A stretch of DNA of 64,000 nucleotides from Gnetum montanum (GCA_015680685.1 MNCI01011535.1:267855-331854); one strand, 5' to 3'. Shown: positions 12,160 to 24,100, counted from the first letter of the stretch. Numbers and translations are program-made. The notes: generated from the sequence alone by a model not told the origin.

Positions 12160-12440
12160 GGTCCGTCGTCAAATTTATAAATAAGAGGCAGCACTCCCTC
12201 ATTTGACACGATAGACGTAAAGTAGCGAAGCTCTGGCGGATTGATCACCCCAAAGATAGAATATTTTCCATGTGCCTGCAGTAGGAGTCCCCCAAGTGAA
12301 CGGTTCTTTATTCGAGTAGCTTTGTACCTGAACGCAAGTTGTGTACGGCAATAAAGACGAGCTTTGTGGATAAACCTTGCAGTGCATGGATAGGTTTAAT
12401 TAATGTTATTTACTGCTTTCCTAGTAACGCGGCATGAGTA

Positions 12441-12831
12441 NNNNNNNNNNNNNNNNNNNNNNNNNNNNNNNNNNNNNNNNNNNNNNNNNNNNNNNNNNNN
12501 NNNNNNNNNNNNNNNNNNNNNNNNNNNNNNNNNNNNNNNNNNNNNNNNNNNNNNNNNNNNNNNNNNNNNNNNNNNNNNNNNNNNNNNNNNNNNNNNNNNN
12601 NNNNNNNNNNNNNNNNNNNNNNNNNNNNNNNNNNNNNNNNNNNNNNNNNNNNNNNNNNNNNNNNNNNNNNNNNNNNNNNNNNNNNNNNNNNNNNNNNNNN
12701 NNNNNNNNNNNNNNNNNNNNNNNNNNNNNNNNNNNNNNNNNNNNNNNNNNNNNNNNNNNNNNNNNNNNNNNNNNNNNNNNNNNNNNNNNNNNNNNNNNNN
12801 NNNNNNNNNNNNNNNNNNNNNNNNNNNNNNN
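12441..12831. other. Assembly gap (391 N)
   Basis: Undetermined bases inside the E1 5' LTR. By comparison with the 3' LTR the true length is probably near 488 bases. Confidence 0.99.
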
Positions 12832-12922
12832 GTTTAGGCATTTAGTCTGCGGAGTTCGACTGGATCGTGTGTGCTACGCTTGTTTCGTATGGTTGAGTGT
12901 AGGGGTACCTCGCCACTCATCA

Positions 12923-12942
12923 TTGGCGCCATTGCCGGGGAC
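12923..12942 (+). other. E1 primer-binding site (tRNA-Asp)
   Basis: TTGGCGCCATTGCCGGGGAC follows the LTR end directly. It is nearly the complement of the 3' end of plant tRNA-Asp, the primer used by Athila and related elements. Confidence 0.88.
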
Positions 12943-13064
12943 TAAGTGTTTTTATGCCAATTAGAACATAAGGGAAATCTTTCACATCGTTGTGAGCTTT
13001 AACGAACCTTCGGGTTAATTAGTTAATCAAGAACATAAATAACGGTAAACAGCACACCATTAAA

Positions 13065-16000
13065 ATGGCTTCTTCTCATGAAATTAACTCACCTAAGGAT
13101 AACACAGAAGACAGTCAGCATCACACACATAACCGAGACCAGCCATGTCCTAAACAATCTAAGGTCACATATACTCATCCCGATGAGTATGTACCTGACT
13201 TTACTTTTATTCTCCATCAAGATGAGCAACTGTGATGGAGAGATTTGCAAGGTAACATCGTGTTACCCCCGAATCGATCAGTCCCTAACATGCTTTTCCG
13301 TGCCTTCGCACGGATTGGCATGCAAGAACTATTTGCGGAATACGTTCTGGATAACTTTGACACAAGGGATTATCATCCCACAAATGCCCAATGTATTCGG
13401 GACGAAAGGCAAGAGAGCCAACATTCATTGTTGAAGGGCAAGGTCCCCCATGTCCTTAGTGAAATAGGAGACGAGGAACCCCTCACAATGGGTTTCTTAG
13501 AAAATGATGTTCCTCCTCCTCACTCTGGTGAAGAGGTAAGGCATCAGGGCCTTCGATCAACTGTACATGCTACAGGCTCTGATCCCCGTGAGCACCAACT
13601 GTTCATGGCAGGAACAACCACTCACACTAAGGACGGACACTTAGATCGTTACAACGATCGGGGCCGAAGCAGCCGAAGAGAAGGTAAGAAACATCGCCAT
13701 GGTGATGGATCCCCTTCCTCTTCTCCTTCATCTCACCATTCACACTCTCCTTCCACATCTGGGCACAACCATCGTGAGCATAACGGAGAGGGTAAAAGTA
13801 AAAAGGAAGATGAAATACCTCGACAAGAAGGTCGAGAGGAGTTAGGACAAGGGCAAGGACGTAGGGAGAGTAGGGAACCACCACGAAGACATCATAGACG
13901 TCATGAAAGAGATGATCATGACGAACCCCTACTCGCAACCCGAAGCATGCTAGACATCACAGAGGCAGTTAGGATCCCCACAAGGCACTTAAAGGACAGC
14001 AGGATCAAACGTTTGGACATAAATAATATCCCACATTTTGAAGGGGGATACAACGTTGATCCTCAACATCATTTACAGGCATTCGACGATGCCTATGTCT
14101 TGCAAAATATAGATAATGAGTGGCAGAAGTTCAAGTTGTTCCCAAGGACACTCATCAAAGAAGTAGAGAGCTGGTACCGGTCCTTAGAACCGGAAACCAT
14201 CAGGAGGTGGAGTACGATGCTTGAATTATTCAACAACAAATATCAAACGTACTCCAGAGTGTCCAACTTGCATAAGCAGATCCAAGGCTGGAAACAAGGT
14301 GCTTATGAACCCTTGGATGCTACCATGGCCCATTACTATACACTGCTACATCGTTGTCCGGGCCATGGGTACGCTAAGCGGGATCAACTTCGCCACATTG
14401 TGGATGGGCTAAGAAATGAAACGAGAAGAACTCTTGGGACTTACGCCCAAGGGAGACTTTCCAAACTAAGAGTTCATGAAGTTGAAAGTTTGTTGGAACA
14501 AGTAGCGCAAAAAAAGGGTGAGCTACGTAAGAGGGAAAGTGCGGAAGAATATAACCGCGATCCCTCCCTTCGCAAGAAGGGAGTGAAATTCTGAGATGAG
14601 GATGAGTCACCACGCGAAGAGTTGGTGAACAGGAAAACCGTGCCGATCCAAAAGTTAACAACCGAGGTATCGACTAAGGTAGACCAAATGTGGGATTCCT
14701 TAGACTCAAGAATAGAAACAGTCTTAAAAATCATAAAAGAGTCTAAGGTAGAGCAAGGTAGTGGCAAAGGCAAAACCAAGGGGAGAAACTTAAGCCCTGC
14801 ACATAACAAGGGTAAGGGGAAAATTCCTATCTTCGATGAGGCTGTAAATTCTGATTCAGACAATGATAGTGGATGTGAGGTCTGCTACTATGACCATCCT
14901 AAGGGATGTTGCCCAATTATCTCACATCTGCAGGAGTCTGGGGTGTATGCATTAAATCCAAGACTTAATCAACGGCAAACACCCCGAAGGTTACCTTACC
15001 CACAAGGTAACCCAAGGCAGTTCCACCAACCCTTGACGTATTATCCAAGTGGAACGCCTCCACAGCCCATTGGACAACATCAGCAGTGGCAATACCCACA
15101 GTCATGGGGGATGCCACCGCCAACACATCAATACCCTTACCGGCAGCCTGATCCTTATGGTTATTATGTGCAGCAGCCAGTTTCTCCAGGTGACGCTATG
15201 GGTCACACTACTCCACAACGTCACTACTACGCTCGGGAGTACTTCAGAAGGACTCCTTCTCCTCCGGGAGACATCCCACATTCCGTCCATCCTCTAACTC
15301 CACCCGCACCTCTTCCTCAAGTAGTTCCCATAACACCTCCTGCTCCAACAATGCAAGGGGAATTGCCTACCCAACCGCAGCAACGTCACGCCGCGAGAGC
15401 TGTAAATATTCAGAGTGTAAATATCCAACCGGGTACTAGTTCTGGCGATAACTGTACAAAAAAGAGACCCTTTTTCAGAACTAAGAGCCCAGACAAACTC
15501 TCGCAACAACAAGCGGACGGGTACATGTATAGGCCTCTAACTACTAACGCTTCGGAGCACCCTTCAGTCCAAGGGAGTGTAACGCATACGGTTATGTTAA
15601 CACATACCGTAACTGACTGGATCAAGGTAGGCCACCTTCCCAGGAAACTAACTGATCCTGGGAGTCCCTTTATTCATTTGCAGATCGCTGGGAATGCACC
15701 ACATCGAGCTCTTCTTGACTCAGGTTCCGGAGTCAACTTAATTTCGCGAAAGATGTATCACGCCTGGAACCTGCCCCAACTTAAGAAGAGCAACATCCAA
15801 CTAGAGCTGGCAGACCAGTCCATCACTATTCCCTTGGGATTAGTGGAGGATGTTATTACCACTGTGTGTGGTTGGTCCTACCCAGCGGATTTCCTAGTGA
15901 TCGATGTTAACAACAACGAAGGGGACTTCCCAATTATAATGGGAAGGGCATGGCTAAGCACAGTAGATGCATGCCTTAGGATCCGCGATCTTTCCTTGGA

Positions 16001-16412
16001 AATCTCTAAGATAAACATATGTGGAAAGATCGAGAAGAGGATAGTTCCATGCATCACATACAGTGATTCATCGGGTGATGACATGGAGGAAATGTCTCCA
16101 TGTAACAGGTGTGCCCAAGAAACTCTGCAACAAAGATGCCTGTATGTAGCAACCACACAAGAAGTAGTAGACACCCTGTGGTTGACAGCTACTCATAGGG
16201 GCAAAAAAATATGCATGGAACGAACTGAGGAAACTCATGCCAACAACCGTGGCATAGACACATTGGAATGTGAGCATCGCCAACTTCCACCCCTCAACTT
16301 AAGATCATCAATGGGGAGAAGTTGGGCACTTCTTAGAAATTCAAACAGGCACTCACTATTTCGAATCTCTCCCTTACAACTCTGTCATGGGGGAGATGGC
16401 CACCTATCCTAA
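13065..16412 (+). CDS. E1 Gag-protease polyprotein, interrupted by two TGA codons
   Basis: A single frame runs from ATG at 13065 to TAA at 16410-16412, broken only by TGA at 13233-13235 and 14592-14594. The N-terminal part is followed by a basic Arg/Ser/His-rich stretch (about 13640-13930). The capsid-like retrotransposon Gag domain covers about 13950-14560 (RSMLDI... to GRLSKLR). After the second TGA comes a zinc-knuckle variant C-x2-C-x3-H-x3-C at 14874-14909. Next is a long Pro/Gln/Tyr-rich linker (about 14960-15400). The aspartic protease follows at about 15640-16010, with catalytic LLDSGSG at 15711-15731 and the IIMGRAWL block. The tail keeps the last pol residues after an internal deletion. 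Gag packages RNA and the protease cleaves Gag. Both TGA codons could come from CGA by cytosine deamination. Readthrough is possible but unproven. Confidence 0.88.
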
Positions 16413-18354
16413 CCATATGGGGCCCTCAGTTCTTTTTCAGTTTTTGTTTTACACATTTTTGTTTTACAACGTTTTTGTTTTACACATTTTTGTTTTACAA
16501 ATTTCTTTAACTTTTCTACTTTTTATTTTACAACTTTCTTTAACTTTTCTTGTTTTTGTTTTACAACATCGTTATACTTTTCTATTTTGTGTGTGTGTGT
16601 GTGTGTATCCACCTTGTAAGTTCGTCACCCAATAAGTGTTCGGGCCGATGGGATGAACTGTTTTCACATTGATTGTTAATGTTTGGTTTTTACCTTTAAG
16701 TTATAATGTTGATACTAAGTTATGTTTCTTTTGATATGGCAAGCAATGAGATCACTTCATCCATCCATCCACCAAAGTCCATGGTTTCTCTTGGCTTGGA
16801 AATGTACAATTCCCTTTTAATAAGAACTTTAACGAATTAGTGACTGGGCATTTCTCAAACTAAGGAAGGACTCAAGGATTGCAAAGGGTGTGCCTCCAAA
16901 GGAACTTGATGCTTTTGTGTTGGTCATTCTCTTGGATGCTTGGATGTTCTCTTCTTAAGTTTTCTTACCGTTCCAGTGTTACCCATTCTTTGGAAGCTAA
17001 GACAATAAAAATAAGAAGTCTTTGCATGGTGTGGTCCCCACGCATAAAAACACAAAACACAAAAAACAAAAAAAAAAAAACCAAAGTGAGGATTCAAAGC
17101 ACACCCCTTAGACGAAATAAAATTTGGGCTGTAAGCACTGGTTATGGAACCAAAGTGTTCCCTCTAACTAAGGCCCTTCTTGCTTCCCGTTCTCTCCTGG
17201 TGGTGGCTCTTTGAAGATGCATCCTCATTTTCCAAGTGGATGGTTTAACCGAATGCATTGATGCAAAGTCACTGGAAGTGGTTGGTTTGAGCCGAAGTTG
17301 GAATGAGATTTGCCAAGTTGCATTAATCATAAAGCACACAAGGGGCTGTACACCACCTTGTCCTTGGGTTTCCATTCCATCCTCTTCTTTCCATCCTTCT
17401 CTCCATCGTTCACCTCATTGCCAGTTGTATCATTAGTGTATATTTTGGTTGATGCATTGTTTTCTTTTTGGTCAATTCTTGCGGTTACGACTTTAACTCT
17501 TGCTCCAAAGGAAATTCCCAGAGCCTACGGACTCTTTGAATGTGGGATTGTCAGGGCATTAAGGGCATGAGCCTGCGTTGGGAAGGACCCACTGACATAC
17601 CTATTTGGAACACTAGTTAACTTCTTTTCCTTAACATTTTGCAATTAATTATTATTTTGTTCATTACCATTTTGACATCCCTTTCATCAATGCCATAGTT
17701 GTCCCTTTTTACCTATCTTTCTTACTCCTTTTCTTTCTCCATTCTAACGCTACCGGAGGTTTGCGATTAGTCATGGGGGTACGGGGCCTGATTTTTCGAT
17801 TAAGCCCCGAATTTTTTCGTTTCTCTTCCTAACCCCTACACCTTCGGTAGTCATCAATATCATCTTCCCAGATCCATATTAGCCATACCACAACTTAGCC
17901 AATGAACCTACACCAAAGCAAGGTATTATTTACTTGATGATTCAATTACCCTTGCTAATATATGATTGTGTTGTGTGTACAGATGGCAATCATACAACAA
18001 CGGAATGGATCTGGAGCAAACACTTGGAATGGAGCAGCGCTAAAGCCGCTATGCAAGGAGTAGAAGGGAAAATGCGCTTACGGATGGACAACGGAAGGCG
18101 CAATCTAGGCGTTGGCAGTAGCATGACTCTTCTCTCTTCTTCTCTTCTATTCTCTCTCCTCTTTTCTCTCAGCTGCCAAATGTGGCCTGATGTCATTATA
18201 ATAAGGTGTTCACCCTTGTTTTCATGAACACCAGTTGTGTCAAGTCTTGTAATAATGAACCGTTCACATGGCAGTCCATTAGTTCCATTTCCCTCAATAA
18301 TCCCATACCTACCTGATATTATTGTAAAGAACTCGAGGATGAGTTTTCATTCAG
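16413..18354 (+). other. E1 3' non-coding region
   Basis: Just before it, at 16385-16395, lies TCATGGGGGAG. It then starts with a T-rich stretch of repeated TTTTTGTTTTACA (16440-16570) and a short GT run (16588-16606). Blocks near 17025-17200 and 17520-17610 match the post-integrase regions of E2 (27820-28400) and E4 (60970-61560). At 17771-17781 there is an extra copy of TCATGGGGGTA. It is followed by a possible hairpin with 6-base arms CGGGGC/GCCCCG (17782-17787, 17804-17809). Open stretches here have no recognised content. No ORF3 is present. Confidence 0.7.
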
Positions 18355-18365
18355 TCATGGGGGTA
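18355..18365 (+). other. E1 polypurine tract
   Basis: TCATGGGGGTA directly abuts the 3' LTR start TGATGAG, the position of the plus-strand primer. Confidence 0.85.
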
Positions 18366-19309
18366 TGATGAGACACAGATTGCACAAGCCGCGATATCGC
18401 GGCCGACACGATATCGCATCCCCTGCGATATCGCGTACACAATATCGCGGTCTGCCGCCAAATCTATAAATAAGAGGCGGCACTCCCCTCATTTGACACG
18501 ATAGACGTAAAGTAGCAAAGCTCTGGTGGATTGATCACCCCAGAGATAGAATATTTTTCATGTGCCCGCAGTAGGAGTCCCCCAAGTGAACGGTTCTTTA
18601 TTCGAGCAGCTTTGTACCTGAACGCAAGTTGTGTACGGCAATAAAGACGAGCTTTGTGGATAAACCTTACAGTGCATGGATAGGTTTAATTAATGTTATT
18701 TACTGCTTTCCTAGTAATGTGGCATGAGTACGACTTGGTTACGAGCGTTGACGAACGTGTATGGCTAGCCAAGGAATCAGCTACTCATCGTGATTAGATT
18801 CTCTCACCCTTTCCTCCTAGAACGTGGGGCAAGTACGACTTGATTACGAGCATCTACGGATGTGTACGGCTAGTCAACGAATTAGCTGCTTGTCACACTT
18901 AGGATAGTTAAGTGCCTTAGTATGACCGCTTCAAGCACGTGCGTTACGTGTGGTAATCCTAGTAACGATTAGCGTTTGGTAGCCACAGTTGCACAGTTTA
19001 GGGTGTGTATGACAAGTGGGAACGGATGCTGACGCTAGGACTTAGTGCTGTAGTTAGAGTTAGTTTTAGTTTCTCAACCCTTCACCGTTTAGCATAGGAG
19101 ATAAACCGAAAAATACCAAAAAAATCATATACCTCAGACTTGCTTAACCATACACCGTGACACATACAAGCAAGCCTGGGAAGACAACGAATGATTAACC
19201 CCAAGCGTTCCTTGTGGCGTTTAGGCATTTAGTCTGCGGAGTTCAACCGGATCGCGCATGCTACACTCGTTTCGTATGGTTGAGTGTAGGGGTACCTCGC
19301 CACTCATCA
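18366..19309 (+). repeat. E1 3' LTR
   Basis: Complete 944-base LTR with TGATGAG...CTCATCA ends. It has four GCGATATCGC-type palindromes at 18391-18448 and a TATA box at 18465-18472. It supplies the sequence hidden by the gap in the 5' LTR. Confidence 0.94.
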
Positions 19310-19314
19310 AGTAC

Positions 19315-19895
19315 CTATGCACGTAAATGCATTAGCATGAGCTGAAATAAAATCAAGATTTCCTACATCCATTACAACACTTAGAATAGCTTAACTTTAC
19401 TTTCTTGCACTTTACTTTCTATGCACTTTACATTAATGTTTTTAATTAATTAATATAATTAATCATAAACACATGAGTACAACCACTTCAAGTATAAAGT
19501 ATTGATGCTTGGTAATCCTAGTAGAGGATATTTGGTATGCTCAACAATAGTCACTTCATAACCCAGTAGTGTTAATATTAGGTAGGATAAGTTAGTTAAT
19601 ATACTAGTTAAATAATTAGACATTTAATTACTTAACCTTTACTTAGTTATCTAGCCATTAGGAGAAAAATAGAAAAATACTTACAAAAATATATATCATG
19701 TGTCTTAACCCACACTTAACCATATGCACCAACTAGACACCAATGTGAGGTAAGAAGACAACAACCTTGCAACCCTATGATTCAATGTTATGGATATTAG
19801 CCACTTGGGTAACTAGGTTCAAAAAATTCAACCATATCGCTAATGAATGCTTGTGATTTGTATGACTGGATGTAGGGGATACCCACCACTCATCA
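19315..19895 (+). repeat. E2 5' LTR, second part
   Basis: It resumes after the AGTAC duplication of E1 with GTACCTATGCACG. It matches 42350-42960 of the 3' LTR, ending ACTCATCA. Confidence 0.85.
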
Positions 19896-20046
19896 TTGGT
19901 GCCATTATCAAGGACTTACTCTTGCTAAGTTGAAAAAATATTATTAACTAGTGGATTCATATACAAGCATTATGAGGAGAACATAACAAATCATATCTTA
20001 TAATAATATTAATATTTTCCAAAGGCACACTTACATTTACTTTGAA
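19896..20046 (+). other. E2 primer-binding site and leader
   Basis: TTGGTGCCATTATCAAGGAC at 19896-19915 is a mutated form of the tRNA-Asp site seen intact in E1. The rest is untranslated leader up to the gag ATG at 20047. Confidence 0.75.
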
Positions 20047-22612
20047 ATGGCTTTTGCTCACAAGAAAGAATCTCCACCACATGGGAATAGAGACAATAGA
20101 TAACAGGAGAGGACATAAAGGACTACAGATGAGAAATCATAGTAGATAAAGGTCATGTATGCCCATCTAGATCCCTATTATCTAGGCTTCACCTTTATCC
20201 TCCATTAGGATGAGCAATGACATTGGAGAGATATGAATGGTAACATCTTGTTACCTCCAAATTAATCTGTTCCTACCATGCTCATGACCCAACTCTAGAG
20301 GCTTGGCCTTGAAGCAGCAAGGCCTAAGTATGAACCAACAAATAACATCTCTAGGGATTATCAACCTATGGAAGTGTAGCTCCATAGGTAAAAACACATG
20401 GAGGCTTGTTATGACACCTCCAAGGATAAGCATCTCCCACCACCTTGTTCCTATAGCCACATAGAGAGCTCGAGGATTTCTTTTCTAGGCACTCCCAGTA
20501 TACTAATTCTTCTCCTTTCTTTGAGAAGGATACCCTTCACCAACAGTTGTAGTCCACCTTAGAGAGTTTTAGTGATGGGAAAACATGATCCAAAAATCAA
20601 AGAACCTCAAAGAATAAGTCTCCTAGTCATTCATCCAAGGACAAGAAGAAAAATAAAGAAAAGGATCAAGATAATGAAAAGAATTAGATCAAGGACAAGG
20701 ATAAGGACCAACGAAGAAGGACTAGAAGGTACCATTCTCCTAGTCCTTCACTACCATCATCTTTCTCCTCATCAAATTCCAAGAGAAGGGATTGTGGTAG
20801 AGATAAAAGCAGGGATGGTTGGGATCAAGATGGGGATTATAGGAGGTTGCATCATGATGATAGAAGCAGGGATGGATGATCACATAGAGACCATCATGAA
20901 AGAAGGTATAGTAGGCCTCATCATAGGAGACATCACCATGAGTGTGATACATATGATGAGTCATTGCTAGCTACAAGAAACATGCTAAATGTTTCAGAAG
21001 TAGTAAGAATCCCCACCATGCACCAAAAGCATAGCACAATCAAAAAATTGGATATGAACAATATCCTCAAATTAGAAGGGGGATATAATGCAGATCCATA
21101 GCATCATTTGTAAGCCTTTCATGATGTCTGTGTCGGTAGAACATCAAGAATGACTAAAAAAATTTGAAATTATGCCCAAGAACACTCATCAAAGAAGTAG
21201 AAAGTTGGTATTGGTCCTTGGAACTAGAATTCATCTACTGATAAAGTATGATGTTAGAACTATTTAATGAAAAATACCAAACATACTTGTGAGTGTACAA
21301 TCTAACAAAGTAGATTCAAGGATGGAAGTAAGGAAATTATGAATCCTTAGATGTAGCCCTAGGTAGGTATTACTCCTTGTTGTACTAATGCCCAAGTCTT
21401 GGATGCTCTCAAAGGAAGCAACTTCACCACATCATAGATGGACTCCATAACAAAGCATACAAAACTCTTAAAGTCTATGTTTAAGGGAGACTTTCAAAGA
21501 TGGCAACTAATGGGTTATGGTTGGCTGCATTGAAAAGGCCTTGTTGATGTAGCCTCATTGATTAGGCCTCATCAATGTGGCCCTGTCAATGCATCATTTT
21601 TTGTGTTGACATGACCTCGTTGATTGGGCCTTGTTGACGTGGCCCTGTCGATGCATCATTTGCTGTATCGACCCGACCTTATCGATAAAGGGTTTGTTTT
21701 TTACTATAAATACATGCTCACTGGCCGTATTTATGGCATCAAATTCATAGTAGTAGTAGAGCTCTTACAATCTGTCTATTTGAAAGTTAGAATATTTTTC
21801 CCGAGTGCCTGCAACAAGAGTCATTGAGTGTATAGATCTTTATCTGAGCATTATTGTACCTAAGCACGACAGTGTGTACAGCAATAAAGACAAGCTTCTT
21901 GATAAACCTTGAAGCATTCTGGATAGTTTAGATATTTATTTATGCATTCAATGCTTTCAATGATTTAATCAATGTTTTTCAGTAATTAAGCTAGTAAGGT
22001 AATTAAGTGAGACAAGTTAGTAGATTAATTACATAAGTATGTCTGCTTCGAGCGTAACATGCATCTACTTGGTAATCCCAGCAACGTTATTGCTTAGTGT
22101 GCCCAGTAGCATAGCACTTGGTAACCCAACGGTGGATATGTGGGTTCAAGATGTGTACAGAGAGTGGGATTGGATGCTTATGTTAGGACTAGTTAGAGAC
22201 TAGTTAATTAGTTAAATTAAATTAGTTAATCTAATTACTTTATCTCTCTTTAAACACCAGAACCATAAAACATATAATGATAAAAATAATATGCCTCAAT
22301 TACACTTAATCATACCTTTGTACTTCACAAGTGTAATTAGGAAGATAACGAATGACCTCAAGGCAAGATTCACTTCCTAGAAGACTAGTGCACTTGAAAC
22401 TATAAAGTCCACGAAATTTGATCAAATCATGCATGCTTTGTGATTCATATGGTTGGGCATAGGGGTACCTAGCTGCTCATCAACAACCCACCAGATCCAA
22501 AGGCTAATAGAATAGGTGGCTAAAGAAGAAGTAGAGCTGAAAAAATAGGAAAGTGCAGAAGAGTATAACAGAGACTCCTCTTTTTGCAAAAGAAAGATGT
22601 GTTTCTATAATC
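20047..22612 (+). pseudogene. E2 gag, decayed and split by solo LTR S1
   Basis: The first codons after ATG at 20047 parallel the E1 Gag. Homologous blocks include FTFILH and WRDMNGNILLPPN near 20190-20260, and a charged region. From 20960 to 21500 capsid blocks read LLATRNMLNVSEVVRIPT, IKKLDMNNI, FKLCPRTLIKEVESWY and GRLSK. The frame is broken by stops and indels, and at 21508-22482 by the solo LTR. The C-terminal coiled segment resumes at 22488 (AKEEVELKK, ESAEEYNRD). It is not functional. Confidence 0.8.
21508..22482 (+). repeat. Solo gypsy LTR S1
   Basis: It starts TAATGGG (mutated TGATGAG) and ends GCTCATCA. It is flanked by GCAAC (21503-21507) and ACAAC (22483-22487), a target duplication with one transition. 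It resembles the E4 LTR at 53649-54607. It has reiterated GTTGATGTGGCC-like motifs at 21540-21690 and TATAAATA at 21705-21712. No internal sequence remains, as after LTR-LTR recombination. Confidence 0.82.
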
Positions 22613-24100
22613 CAGATGAGAAATCCCTAATAGATGAGTTTGTACAAAGGAAAACCTTGTCAATATAGAAATCTATCTTTGAAATATCAGCTAAGGTAAA
22701 TAAAATGTGGGACTCCTTAAATGAAAAGTTCCAAATTACCTTGAAAATAGTAAAGGAGAAGGCAGAGTAGCACAATAGTGAATGAGATAGAAGAAGAATG
22801 AAAGATATAGACAAGGGATATCAGCAACAAAAAGGTAAGGTTGTCATGGTCGATAAGGTTGCAGATTCTAAAACTAATGATGATGGATGTGATATCTACT
22901 AGTATGAACATCCCAAGGGATGTTGTCCTATGATGTTGCATTTGCAAGAATCTAGGATGCATGCCTTGAATCCAAAATTTGCAAAAGGGAAGATATCCAA
23001 GATATTGCCTTCTTCTTAGGGTAATTCAAGGCAACAATTTCATCAAACATAGTACTATCTGAGTGAAGCACAACCTTAACCCTAGGAATAATATTAGCAA
23101 TGGCAAAACTCACAGTCATTGGGGAACATCATCACTCATACAGTAATATCCTTAACGACAACCTAATCCCTTTGGATACTATGTCTAGTAGCCTATATCT
23201 CCTTGTGGCTCTACAAGCCACAATAATTTCAATTATCACTACTACCCTCTAGAATATCATCAAACCCATACTTCATGACTTGATGCTCCCTCTACTTATC
23301 CTCCTCCTTATCCATCATCCAACACTGCACCATCCAAGACAACTCCTCTACCACATGCTTCGCCTATGAAGGAGAAAATTCCATTGTAGCCATAGCAAAG
23401 AAATGCCACAAGGGCTATCAACCTATAGCCAAATAGCCATCTGAGTTGTTCTAAATCTAAACCTCAAAAGAGAGCTTTCTTCAAGACCAAAAATCCACCA
23501 AAACTCTCACAGATACCTACATCTACTAACCCTACATCCATTACTTCTGAAATAACCATCAAACCTTCATCAAACCAAATGTCCTCTAATGTACATATTA
23601 TCATGTTGAATCATGTGGTTATTGAGTAGATCAAGGCTAGCCACCTTCCCAGGAAATGATATGATCCTAGGAGTACCGTTATCTATTTGCAGATTACCAG
23701 GAATGATATGTGCAAGGCTCTACTAAACTTAGGTTCTAAAGAAAATTTAATCTCATAGGAAATGTACAAGACCTAAAACCTACCTCCATTAAATAAATGC
23801 AACATTAGACTAGATATTGTTGATCAATCCATTACTATTCCCTTGGGATAAGTGGAGGACATTGTAACCACCATCTATGGGTGGCCTTATCCTATAGGCT
23901 TCCTAGTGATCCATGGTGATAATTGGAATGAGGACTTCCCTATTATAATGGAAAGGGCTTGGCTCAGCACAATTGATGCTAAGATGGAGATTTGAGATCT
24001 CTACTTAGAACTTTCTAAGGAAAAGGAATTTGGCAAAGTTGAGAAGAATGATTTCCATGCATTGCATACAATGACACAGGGTGCCATTGTGTGCAAAAAA
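22613..24100 (+). pseudogene. E2 zinc knuckle, Pro-rich linker and protease
   Basis: The zinc-knuckle block survives as CDIY, stop, YEHPKGCCPM near 22889-22935. A Pro/Gln/Tyr-rich linker follows. The protease is at about 23640-24040, but the catalytic site reads LLNLGSKENLIS, so the essential Asp is Asn. IIMERAWLSTIDAKM marks its C-terminal block. Multiple stops interrupt it. Confidence 0.75.

Larger units (their letters stand above)
12060..12922 (+). repeat. E1 5' LTR (with an assembly gap)
   Basis: It matches 18366-19309, with differences that are mostly C/T or G/A transitions plus a different copy number of the promoter palindrome. It contains the TATA box TATAAATA at 12176-12183. A 391-base run of N covers 12441-12831. 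The corresponding stretch of the 3' LTR, 18731-19218, is 488 bases long. Confidence 0.93.
12060..19309 (+). mobile_element. E1: non-autonomous gypsy element with gag-protease only
   Basis: The LTRs (12060-12922 and 18366-19309) start TGATGAG and end CTCATCA, a perfect 7-base inverted terminal repeat. An exact target duplication, AGTAC, flanks the element (12055-12059 and 19310-19314). A tRNA-Asp primer site follows the 5' LTR and a polypurine tract precedes the 3' LTR. The interior carries one long gag-protease frame. After the protease the frame jumps, near 16330, to the last residues of pol (CHGGDGHLS), so RT, RNase H and integrase are absent. ORF3 and its array are absent too. It is much richer in CpG than its surroundings and has few stops, so it is the youngest insertion of the stack. 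Confidence 0.92.

Noticed and set aside
12403-12964. Long open frames across 12403-12964 on both strands
   Set aside because: They consist almost entirely of undetermined bases in the gap.
13627-13938. Minus-strand open frames under E1 gag and protease
   Set aside because: They are composition shadows of the Arg/Ser/His-rich and Pro-rich coding regions.
16588-16606. GT microsatellite as a feature of note
   Set aside because: Very short simple repeat within the T-rich spacer with no sign of function.
20572-20970. Open frame of 132 codons in E2
   Set aside because: It is a frame-shifted reading of the charged part of the decayed gag, not a separate gene.
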